From Akkermansiaceae bacterium (GTDB taxonomy: Bacteria > Verrucomicrobiota > Verrucomicrobiia > Verrucomicrobiales > Akkermansiaceae), in NCBI GenBank assembly GCA_947491475.1, contig CANLKN010000039.1:1-32711 (forward strand): 32,711 nt of DNA. The letters are read 5' to 3'. Positions 24,932-32,711 of this stretch are shown here, in pieces (position 1 is the first letter of the stretch; each line of letters opens with the position of its first letter). A program made the translations under genes and the position numbers. The notes under the pieces are model-generated. The model was not told the origin of the DNA. It saw only the letters and a program-made list of their open reading frames with translations, and searched no databases.

Positions 24932-25363
24932 ACTCAAGAGCCTTTTTCTCGCAAAGGCCTTACCGGAGGCGGTTTTGAGGTATCGTTCGAAATCTGATGC
25001 GGCAGTTTTTGATTCAAAACCGCCATACCAGACAAGCTTCCATGGGCATCCCGTTTTGGTTGAGATGTTTCCACCCTGATTGTGAACCGATAGTCGCTTT
25101 TTCAGATCGGCGCGGATGAAAAGTGCGGGATCATCCGAGCCGCGCCCGGCAGTCCATGCGGAGAACTGGCGCAGCGCCCAGCGGTGTGCCTCGATGGAGG
25201 GTTGGGAGTAAGCGCGGGCGGCGAGATTCGCGAGGAAGGCGTCGGCGTGCGCAGCGATGCCTTGGAGAGTGCGCGGCTGCGGTGTGGGTGCGCCACCCTT
25301 GCGGCGTCCGCGCATGGCGGTGAGATTGGGGAGTCCGGGTTGGCCTGGCATGGGTGAGGGCAT
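24926..25363 (-). pseudogene. Chimera: tyrosine recombinase N-terminus joined to GIY-YIG nuclease C-terminus
   Basis: The 145-codon frame starts MPSPMPGQPGLPNLTAMRGR. Its first part (AHADAFLANLAARAYSQPSI, EAHRWALRQFSAWTAGRG) is the SAM-like core-binding domain of a tyrosine recombinase. It then passes through RADLKKRLSVHNQGG into STKTGCPWKLVWYGGFESKT and FERYLKTASGKAFARKRLL, the C-terminal two thirds of a GIY-YIG (URI-type) nuclease. The string D-L-K-K-R-L fits both families, so the junction may be a short homology. The GIY-YIG motif itself is absent. The recombinase continues right after its stop, at 24931. Neither protein can be functional as it stands. Confidence 0.75.
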
Positions 25364-25663
25364 ATCGGAGATGCGATGACGTGGCGAGATCCTGTGCAAC
25401 GACGAGTGGGTTTTCCCGTTCGCCGATTGTTCACTTCGCCCTTGATCAGACTCGCCCGGTCTGGCAGAGGTGTGGCGGATGGATAAGAATTTGACCTGCC
25501 AGACCAGCCACCGGATTTCCGGCGCAACGGCTTCTGGCGTGTCGAGTTTCCAATCCCCCCGAGTTCCGCGACAGAATCCCCCGTATTCCACACGGATTTC
25601 ACACAAAATAGCCGTTCAGGACCGCACACCCTGCGTCACCCTGGTCAAACCAGCAACGCACAG
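25364..25663. other. Spacer upstream of hisB
   Basis: I see no convincing gene. The open frame that crosses it is only an upstream extension of the recombinase fragment. The last 60 bases before hisB are AT-rich enough to hold a promoter, but I could not assign -35 and -10 boxes with confidence. Confidence 0.5.
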
Positions 25664-26299
25664 ATGCCCATAAAATCGCAGAAAGCAGCACACTCGGCAG
25701 GTTTCCATGCCGATCCGCGCACCGCCAGACGCAACCGGAAGACCGCGGAAACCGTCATCGATCTCTCGCTCAACATCGATGGCTCCGGAGTTTCTTCGAT
25801 CCATACCGGCCTGCCCTTCTTCGATCACATGCTCACGCTTTTTTCGAAACACGGGCTGTTTGATCTAACCGTGAAAACCGTCGGCGACATCGAGGTGGAC
25901 GCGCATCACACCATTGAGGACACCGGCATCGTCATCGGTGATTGCCTGCGCGAGGCGCTCGGCACCAAGGAGGGCATCCGCCGCTATGGCTGTTGTTATC
26001 TGCCGATGGATGAAACGCTGGCCCGCGTGGTGGTGGACCTCAGCAACCGCCCGCATCTCGAATTTCGCGCACCGGCCGGCACGCCATCCGCGCCTAACAT
26101 GCCATTCAGCCTGGTCGAGGAATTCTGCCGCGCCGTCGCTTCCAATCTGCGGGCCAACATCCACGTCGAGCTGCTCTACGGCCGCGATGGCCACCACATC
26201 GCCGAAGCCATTTTCAAAGGCCTGGCCCGCGCCCTGCGCGACGCCTGCGAACGCGATCCCCGCGTGGTCGGCATCCCCAGCACCAAGGACGCGCTGTGA
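25664..26299 (+). CDS. hisB: Imidazoleglycerol-phosphate dehydratase
   Basis: The 211-residue protein has both metal-binding repeats of HisB, VDAHHTIEDTGIVIGDCL near residue 84 and YGRDGHHIAEAIFKGLARAL near residue 175. It also has FFDHMLTLFSKHGLFDL and YLPMDETLARVVVDLSNRPH. It is the monofunctional dehydratase of histidine synthesis; no phosphatase domain is fused. The N-terminal ~18 residues before RKTAETVIDL are longer than usual, but no later start fits. The stop overlaps the GTG of hisH. Confidence 0.97.
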   Translation: MPIKSQKAAHSAGFHADPRTARRNRKTAETVIDLSLNIDGSGVSSIHTGLPFFDHMLTLFSKHGLFDLTVKTVGDIEVDAHHTIEDTGIVIGDCLREALGTKEGIRRYGCCYLPMDETLARVVVDLSNRPHLEFRAPAGTPSAPNMPFSLVEEFCRAVASNLRANIHVELLYGRDGHHIAEAIFKGLARALRDACERDPRVVGIPSTKDAL

Positions 26300-26919
26300 A
26301 AGCCGCACTCATCGATTACGGCGCGGGCAACCTGCGCAGCGTCGCCAACGCCCTGCGCGAGCTCGGCATCGATCCGCTCATCACCGCCTCGGCGGACGAT
26401 CTCACAGATGCCACCCACCTCATCCTGCCGGGCGTGGGATCATTCGGCGATTGCATGGCGCAGCTGCAAAACCGCAATCTGATCGAATCCATTCAAAACT
26501 GGGTGGCCGCCGGCAAACCCTATCTCGGCATCTGCCTCGGCTATCAACTGCTCTTCGACTCCAGCGAGGAAAGCCCGGGCGTGGCCGGGCTCGGCATCGT
26601 GCCCGGTGTGGTGCGCCGTTTCCAACAAACGCCGGGGCTCAAGATCCCGCACATGGGGTGGAACTCCGCCGTCCCGCGCAAGCCGGACACCGGCAATTGG
26701 GCCGGCCTCGGAGCCGACCCGTATTTTTACTTCGTCCACTCGTATTTTCCCGTGCCGAATGACGATGCGGTCATCGCCGCGGAAACGACCTACGGCACGG
26801 ATACCTTCGCCGCCGCCATTGAAATGCCGAACCTTCTCGCCTGCCAGTTCCACCCGGAAAAAAGCCAGGACGCAGGCCTGCGCCTGATCCGCAATTTCCT
26901 TGGTCTCCCTCTAGTCTGA
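26296..26919 (+). CDS. hisH: Imidazole glycerol phosphate synthase, glutaminase subunit
   Basis: The 207-residue protein starts at GTG overlapping hisB by four bases (GTGA). It has the class I amidotransferase features: [26 protein letters not shown], the nucleophile in [22 protein letters not shown]-like residues and the His-Glu pair in [16 protein letters not shown]. It supplies ammonia to HisF, which is not in the window. Gene order hisB-hisH is common. The spacer to xylA is only 38 bp, so read-through is likely. Confidence 0.97.
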   Translation: MKAALIDYGAGNLRSVANALRELGIDPLITASADDLTDATHLILPGVGSFGDCMAQLQNRNLIESIQNWVAAGKPYLGICLGYQLLFDSSEESPGVAGLGIVPGVVRRFQQTPGLKIPHMGWNSAVPRKPDTGNWAGLGADPYFYFVHSYFPVPNDDAVIAAETTYGTDTFAAAIEMPNLLACQFHPEKSQDAGLRLIRNFLGLPLV

Positions 26920-26957
26920 TTCCAAGCAACCAAACCAACACCAACCCACACAAAACC

Positions 26958-28265
<1,308 letters not shown>

Positions 28266-28355
28266 CGAGGCCGTCCAACAAAAGATCCCAGAAATCTCAG
28301 GCAATAGCCGGGGACGAGGCTCATCAGCGCCGAGCACCCCGGTGGGGATTTCTCT

Positions 28356-29093
28356 CTATCGGAAAACCCGCGCCGCCACCTGCCGCAGGCCGTCAAGTGT
28401 GATGTCGGGATCGACCACATCGATCTCGCTCACGCCGCGCGCGATCAACGCCGCATCACCACCGGTGGCGATGATTTTCGGCGTGCCGGACAGCTCCGAG
28501 CGGATGCGGGCGATGATTTCCTTCACCAAACCACGATAGCCGAACACCGCGCCTGCCTGCATCGCGTGCTCAGTGGATTTGCCGATGGCCGATGCCGGTT
28601 CTTCCAGTGCGATCACTGGCAACAGCGCGGTTTTTCCGGGTAGATACGCGGACATCGCACCAAGCCCCGGCGCAATCACTCCACCGCAGTAGGCGGGTTG
28701 CTCCGATATCACATCAAAAGTCACCGCCGTGCCGAAATCGATGATGATCGCCGGCGCGCCATGGCGGGTCAGCACCCCGGCGGCATTCGCCAAACGGTCC
28801 GCGCCGATTTGCGCCGGCAATGGGTAATCGATCCCCATGCCCAGAGGACTTTCTTGGCCAAGAAAATGAACCGGGCAGTGAGGTTCGAAAAATTCCTTGA
28901 GCACGGCCGCCTTGTTAGGAACCACTGAACAAATGATGACTGCGGAATATTCCACACACTCTAACAGTGCTGCCAGCGCTTCTGGGGATACCTCCGCCGT
29001 GGGAATCACGCCGCGCCAATCGGTTAGATGTTTATCATCACCGAGTGCGAATTTCGTGCGGGTATTCGAGTTGTCGATCAACAGCCAGGCCAT
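28356..29093 (-). CDS. coaX: Type III pantothenate kinase
   Basis: The 245-residue protein has the CoaX motifs: LLIDNSNTRTKFALGD at the start (phosphate 1 loop), IGADRLANAAGVLTRH near residue 97, IIDFGTAVTFDV near 117 and a closing ATGGDAALI. It phosphorylates pantothenate in the first step of coenzyme A synthesis; this type needs a monovalent cation and is not inhibited by CoA. It starts three bases after the preceding one-TM protein gene and converges with xylA. Confidence 0.95.
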   Translation of the reverse strand: MAWLLIDNSNTRTKFALGDDKHLTDWRGVIPTAEVSPEALAALLECVEYSAVIICSVVPNKAAVLKEFFEPHCPVHFLGQESPLGMGIDYPLPAQIGADRLANAAGVLTRHGAPAIIIDFGTAVTFDVISEQPAYCGGVIAPGLGAMSAYLPGKTALLPVIALEEPASAIGKSTEHAMQAGAVFGYRGLVKEIIARIRSELSGTPKIIATGGDAALIARGVSEIDVVDPDITLDGLRQVAARVFR

Positions 29094-29096
29094 GGT

Positions 29097-29546
29097 TTAC
29101 CAGCGGTGGGTGGTGAAATATTCGAGATTTGAATTCCCTAACCGGGGAATGAGCGAACCCGACCGGATCACCAGTGAACCATCATTGATTTGCAATTTGA
29201 GAGGCCCGTCCAAATCGGCGGGTTCAAGCCAGAACTTGAACCACAAGTCGGTGGTTTCGGCCCCCGTTTTGCTACCGAACGTGGTTTCCGCAGGTTGCAG
29301 CTCCCGGCCCGCGGAAGTGACAAGGCGCACGGGTTTCATCAAATCATGTGCCTGCCCTGGCGTGACCTTGAGATGCACATCCAGCCAGTAAAACGATGCG
29401 TCTTTTCTCACTTGGGCACCCTGCACCATGCAGCGAGCCGCAGGATCCACACTCCACATGTAAGGACGCAGCCAACTCCAGGCGGCGAATCCTGCGGCTA
29501 TCAGCAGGGTGACGATCAGAAAGACACGCAAGGTAGGACGCTTCAC
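29097..29546 (-). CDS. Single-pass membrane protein of unknown function, coupled to coaX
   Basis: The 149-residue protein has one N-terminal membrane segment (VFLIVTLLIAAGFAAWSWLR) and an exported domain with FYWLDVHLKVTPGQAHDLMK, LWFKFWLEPADLDGPLKLQI and ending LEYFTTHRW. I do not recognise a family; the pattern suggests a small beta-rich domain. It is immediately upstream of coaX with three bases between them, so they form an operon. A leader anchored in the inner membrane is as likely as a signal peptide. Confidence 0.75.
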   Translation of the reverse strand: MKRPTLRVFLIVTLLIAAGFAAWSWLRPYMWSVDPAARCMVQGAQVRKDASFYWLDVHLKVTPGQAHDLMKPVRLVTSAGRELQPAETTFGSKTGAETTDLWFKFWLEPADLDGPLKLQINDGSLVIRSGSLIPRLGNSNLEYFTTHRW

Positions 29547-29580
29547 GCGCAGAGGGGAACCCAGCCGAGTCCCCTCTGCA

Positions 29581-29614
29581 AACGAAAACGGGCGGACCGT
29601 TGCCGGTCCGCCCG
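29581..29614 (-). terminator. Rho-independent terminator of amt
   Basis: On the minus strand a 10-bp stem (CGGGCGGACC / GGTCCGCCCG) with a six-base loop is followed by TTTTCGTTT. It lies 26 bp after the amt stop and before the next minus-strand gene, so it separates the two units. Confidence 0.88.
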
Positions 29615-29639
29615 CTGGGAGGATTGGATGAGTGTGCGA

Positions 29640-31199
29640 TTAGTGCTCGTAGCCTTCTTCACCGTGCTCACTGATGTCGAGGCCGACTGTCTCCACTTCA
29701 GCAGAAGGACGGAGACCAATCACCGCCTTGACGATCATGGCGATCATAGCAGTTCCGACGATCGAAATCACCAGCGTGATAGCCACTGCCATGAGCTGAG
29801 CCATGATCAGGCCGCCGTTACCGGATTCCAGGGATTTGGCGAGGCCATTGGTTGCGGCATAGGTGTTGACTGAGGTTAGGTTGCCGTTGACTTCGCTGCT
29901 GGCGAGAACACCCGTCAGGATTGCACCCAGCGTCCCGCCGATGGCGTGGATGCCGAAGGTATCGAGCGCATCATCGTATCCGATCGCCTTTTTCACATAC
30001 ATCACGAAGATGTAGGGGATAATTGCAGCCAGCACGCCGATGATGACCGCGCCAGTCGCATCCACAAATCCACAGGCGGGGGTGATCACAACCAGGCCTG
30101 CCACAACACCCGAGCAAATGCCGAGGATCGATGCTTGGCCCTTCATCATTTTTTCAATGAGTCCCCATACGAAGCCTGCAGTGGCAGCGGCGAGCGTGGT
30201 GGTCATGAAGGCATTGGAGGAAATCCCGTCAGCAGAGAGCGCGGAACCGGCGTTGAAGCCATACCATCCAACCCAGAGCATGCCAGTGCCGACCATACAA
30301 AGCACCATGCTGTGGGGGGACATTTTTTCCTTACCGAAGCCAAGGCGCTTGCCGAGGATGATGCAGAGCACCAGCGCACTCCAGCCGGAAGTCATGTGAA
30401 CCACGGTTCCGCCGGCGAAGTCGATGGCGGTTATTTTCGCATCACCGTTCCAGACACCGTTCATCAGGCCGGTAACCCCCCAGACCATGTGGGCCATGGG
30501 GATGTAGATCACGAACATCCAGATGAAGATGAAAAGCATGATGGAGGTGAATTTCATGCGTTCCGCAATCGCACCGATAATGAGCGCCGGTGTGATGATG
30601 GCGAACATGAGCTGATACATCGCGAAAACATTTTGCGAGACCCAATAACAGTAGTCGGTGTTGGGAGCGCTGGTGACGCCCTTCAGGAAGAAGAATTCAG
30701 TGCCACCAAGGAACGGAGAGTTGAAGCTCTTGCCGAATACCAGGCTGTAACCGACGGCCCACCAAATCAAGGTGACCATGCCAGCGCAGCCAAGACATTG
30801 CGCGAGGACGCTAAGGACGTTCTTTTTGCGTACCAAGCCGCCATAGAAGAGAGCCAGACCGGGAAGTGTCATGAACAACACCAAGGCGGCGCAGGTCATC
30901 AACCATCCGTTGTGGCCCGGGCCGGGGACCCCCCCGACTTTGGACGTCCAGGTGCTGTCACCGGACCCACCGACGCCCACATTTCCAAAGTAGCTCTCCA
31001 AGTCAGCCAACCGCTGCTCGACCGATGCCTCAGCAGGGGCGGCGGCAGGTTCGGCAGGTTCGGCAGTAGGGGCGACTGCTTCGGTCGGCGGCGGCGTCGC
31101 CGGATCCTGCCCGTAAGCGGCAGTTGCCAAAGGGAATACGGTAAGCGCAATCGCCGCGGCCGCAAGGGCCCTCACTTTCATTAGGTATCGACTGGTCAT
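29640..31199 (-). CDS. amt: Ammonium transporter
   Basis: The 519-residue protein has a cleavable signal-like leader (ALAAAAIALTVFPLATAAYG), a Pro/Ala-rich stretch to about residue 60, and then the 11-helix Amt core. FYGGLVRKKNVLSVLAQC, FAIITPALIIGAIAERMKF, GGTVVHMTSGWSALV (first conserved His) and DTFGIHAIGGTLGAILTGVL (second His) are present. The two histidines line the pore. The tail DISEHGEEGYEH is acidic and ends in His. It conducts ammonium across the inner membrane under nitrogen limitation. A glnK gene, its usual partner, is not beside it. A sigma-54 type promoter precedes it. An ATG seven codons in is an alternative start. Confidence 0.96.
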   Translation of the reverse strand: MTSRYLMKVRALAAAAIALTVFPLATAAYGQDPATPPPTEAVAPTAEPAEPAAAPAEASVEQRLADLESYFGNVGVGGSGDSTWTSKVGGVPGPGHNGWLMTCAALVLFMTLPGLALFYGGLVRKKNVLSVLAQCLGCAGMVTLIWWAVGYSLVFGKSFNSPFLGGTEFFFLKGVTSAPNTDYCYWVSQNVFAMYQLMFAIITPALIIGAIAERMKFTSIMLFIFIWMFVIYIPMAHMVWGVTGLMNGVWNGDAKITAIDFAGGTVVHMTSGWSALVLCIILGKRLGFGKEKMSPHSMVLCMVGTGMLWVGWYGFNAGSALSADGISSNAFMTTTLAAATAGFVWGLIEKMMKGQASILGICSGVVAGLVVITPACGFVDATGAVIIGVLAAIIPYIFVMYVKKAIGYDDALDTFGIHAIGGTLGAILTGVLASSEVNGNLTSVNTYAATNGLAKSLESGNGGLIMAQLMAVAITLVISIVGTAMIAMIVKAVIGLRPSAEVETVGLDISEHGEEGYEH

Positions 31200-31273
31200 G
31201 GTGTTCAGGGTTGATCTGTTGGTTGAATGCTGGAATCCGGCAATTTATTTTCCCGGGACAACATCCGGCGAAA

Positions 31274-31290
31274 AGCAAATGCCGTGCCAA
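31274..31290 (-). promoter_or_regulatory. Sigma-54 (-24/-12) promoter of amt
   Basis: On the minus strand TTGGCACGGCATTTGCT matches the RpoN consensus TGGCAC-N5-TTGCW exactly, with the required 10 bases between GG and GC. Transcription would start near 31263, giving a leader of about 63 bases before the amt ATG. Confidence 0.85.
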
Positions 31291-31489
31291 CTTTCAATTT
31301 GCTCAAAATCCCTTTATTTTCTTTGAGGTGGCGAAAATCCCGTGAAAAAAACCGATTCCCGCTTGCCAAGCCCGGAGGTCATCTTTAGGCAGTCGTCCGC
31401 GGAGCCGCTGACCCCGTGCAAAATAAAAGCTGGACAGATCTTACGGAAAAGCGAAGTATTCGCGGCAACGGAGAGCTTCCAGCTGTCAA

Positions 31490-31506
31490 TTGGCACGCGG
31501 GATGCT
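31490..31506 (+). promoter_or_regulatory. Sigma-54-like promoter of the TorF-like gene
   Basis: TTGGCACGCGGGATGCT has the -24 GG and -12 GC with the correct 10-base spacing; the -12 element is ATGCT instead of TTGCT. Transcription would start near 31517, about 68 bases before the ATG. A short inverted repeat, GCGAA-GTA-TTCGC, at 31451-31463 could be an activator site. Confidence 0.6.
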
Positions 31507-31584
31507 AATTCCGAGACGCTCCTGTCTGTTCCACTACCGGCGCAGCCAAGGACGCAAGCAGCAACCGAAAACCAACATAACACT

Positions 31585-32295
31585 ATGCAAAACTACTGCA
31601 AAACCATTGGCGCCCTGGCCGCTGCCTCCGCCCTTGTGGCCGGCAACGCTTCGGCGGAAGTTGAATATGAACTCCACACCGGATACACCAGCGAGTACCT
31701 GTGGCGCGGTCTGATCCTCGGACAGGACCTCGTCGAAGTTGGCGCTGATGTCGCTGGCGAATGGAACAACATCGGCCTCAGCGCCGGTGCCTGGTATGGC
31801 AGCTTCCAGAATGGCGGCGTCTCTTTTGACGAACTCGACGTTTATGGTGAAGCTTCCTATGACCTTGGCTTCCTGACCGCAGCTGTGGGTTATATTTTCT
31901 ACCACTTCCCAAATCAAGGTGGAGCCGTTGTGGACGACGCACAAGAGCTCTATTTCAGCGTTGCCCGTGACCTTGGATTTGCCAATGCCTCCTTGACTTA
32001 CTTCTGGGACATCGAAGAAGACAATCAAGGCTACTCCGAACTGGCTCTTGATCGCAGCTTCGAGCTGAATCAATGCCTTGATCTGACTGTGGCTAGCAGC
32101 GTTGGCTACCTCGTCGAAGGTGGTGACTTCACCTCCTGGACCACCAAGGTGGGTCTCGACTGGGCCTTCGTCGAAAACGCCAAGCTCTCACCATTCGTGG
32201 CGCTGTCGGTCGCTCTCGGAGAGTCCGCCAATAGCTGGTGGGCAAGCACCGAAAACGAACTCGTCGCCGGCTCGATGCTGAGCGTGAGCTTCTAA
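31585..32295 (+). CDS. TorF-like (Gcw_chp) outer-membrane beta-barrel protein
   Basis: The 236-residue product has a signal peptide (TIGALAAASALVAGNASA). It is followed by alternating strands such as YELHTGYTSEYLWRGLILGQ, GLSAGAWYGSFQNGG, DELDVYGEASYDLGFLTAAV and FSVARDLGFANASLTYFWDI, and it ends in SVSF; a terminal Phe is the usual barrel-assembly signal. The YTSEYLWRG start fits the TorF/Gcw_chp family of putative porins, which often lie beside amt and glnK. It could let small nitrogen compounds through the outer membrane. The start is the ATG before the signal peptide; upstream codons are leader. The leader has no Shine-Dalgarno sequence (AACCAACATAACACT). Confidence 0.82.
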   Translation: MQNYCKTIGALAAASALVAGNASAEVEYELHTGYTSEYLWRGLILGQDLVEVGADVAGEWNNIGLSAGAWYGSFQNGGVSFDELDVYGEASYDLGFLTAAVGYIFYHFPNQGGAVVDDAQELYFSVARDLGFANASLTYFWDIEEDNQGYSELALDRSFELNQCLDLTVASSVGYLVEGGDFTSWTTKVGLDWAFVENAKLSPFVALSVALGESANSWWASTENELVAGSMLSVSF

Positions 32296-32328
32296 TTCAA
32301 CGGAGTTTTAAACTTCACAACCAATTCA

Positions 32329-32361
32329 AAGAGCGGTCGCACAAGCGGCCGCTCTTTTTTT
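32329..32361 (+). terminator. Rho-independent terminator of the TorF-like gene
   Basis: An 11-bp stem (AGAGCGGTCGC / GCGGCCGCTCT, one G-T pair) with loop ACAA is followed by seven T. It lies 33 bp after the stop codon. Confidence 0.93.
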
Positions 32362-32565
32362 GGTTGTTCACGCCGGACAGCTTCTGAGTCTTGGCCCCTG
32401 TCCATGGTTTAAATCACAGTGCAAGACAATCTTTCTTCATCATCGCCGCAGCATCGATCAAACCTCTTGCGCCGACCACTAGCCATGGAGCAGAGACGCC
32501 AAATGGAATGGTTTACATACTATTTTTTGCTACTGCCTAGGCTTGATCGCCGTGAGTGTAGTCTA
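32362..32565. other. Non-coding tail
   Basis: I see no gene in these 204 bases. Composition is less GC-rich than the genes before it, and no repeat or RNA gene is evident. Confidence 0.4.
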
Positions 32566-32711
32566 GAGCCTGTCCCAGAATCGGCAATCCCTTGATGGAG
32601 AGGGATTTGGACAAAGAAAAAAGTAGGCATGAGAGCCTAAAAAGACTCCCATGCCTGAAATTCGGGCCTTATGATTTGTTTAGCAGACAAAACCATCCGC
32701 CCGAACCGTGT
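32566..32711 (+). mobile_element. Possible left end of an insertion sequence (runs off window)
   Basis: GAGCCTGTCCCAGAATCGG resembles the terminal repeat of some IS families, and it is followed by an AT-rich leader and a frame opening at 32671 (ATG, then ICLADKTIRPNR). The other end and the transposase body are outside the window, so this is a weak call. Confidence 0.25.

Noticed and set aside
21626-25363. An integron with attC sites
   Set aside because: A recombinase and cassette-like genes are present, but I saw no attC-like hairpins between them, the cassettes are convergent, and the recombinase is broken. Covariance-model screening would be decisive.
29946-31184. A 412-codon frame antisense to amt
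   Set aside because: The amt protein is unmistakable; the antisense product is His/Asp-rich shadow sequence.

Overview
The window looks like a chromosome segment of a GC-rich member of the Verrucomicrobia, probably near Luteolibacter/Haloferula in the Akkermansiaceae. This is inferred from gene content, not from a marker gene. The pointers are a PTPDL-type protein, a TIGR03790 protein, DUF2851 and DUF4126 genes, an RHS tip of the YGYRWYDP...WPSRDPI type, and many start codons without a Shine-Dalgarno sequence.

Layout. Positions 1-4000 are a worn accessory edge: the start of an IS200/RAYT-type transposase, a YceI fragment joined to the end of a pirin gene, a divergent LysR regulator, a DUF4126 membrane protein, a decayed AAA/DUF4143 ATPase and a tRNA-Asn. 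Positions 4045-13663 are a long minus-strand housekeeping run: ROK kinase, dtd, carA, purA, uppS, a PhnP-like hydrolase, a TIGR03790 protein, DUF2851 and thiS. It is interrupted only between dtd and carA, where a two-gene nucleotidyltransferase unit lies between an intact dtd and a second copy of the dtd 3' end. Positions 13796-20589 carry a GH78 alpha-L-rhamnosidase, a ParA ATPase, a DUF255/YyaL-like lipoprotein and a coupled PTPDL protein.

Positions 20586-25363 are the unusual part. They hold an RHS core fragment, a vapBC-like toxin-antitoxin pair, two orphan RHS tips with unrelated C-terminal (presumably toxin) domains, each followed by an overlapping small gene (presumed immunity), and a tyrosine recombinase broken by a GIY-YIG fragment. 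The recombinase catalytic half runs in frame, without a stop, into the second RHS tip. The two RHS tips start with the same 24 bases, just where each departs from unrelated upstream DNA. The toxin and immunity parts are visibly more AT-rich than their surroundings. This is the best candidate for an undescribed arrangement: RHS tip/toxin/immunity cassettes moved as units beside a recombinase.

Positions 25664-32361 return to ordinary genes: hisB-hisH-xylA, then on the minus strand a one-TM protein with coaX, and an amt ammonium transporter diverging from a TorF-like outer-membrane barrel. Both divergent genes have sigma-54 type -24/-12 promoters in the sequence, which suggests joint nitrogen control. 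The last ~350 bp contain no clear gene and perhaps the left end of an insertion sequence.
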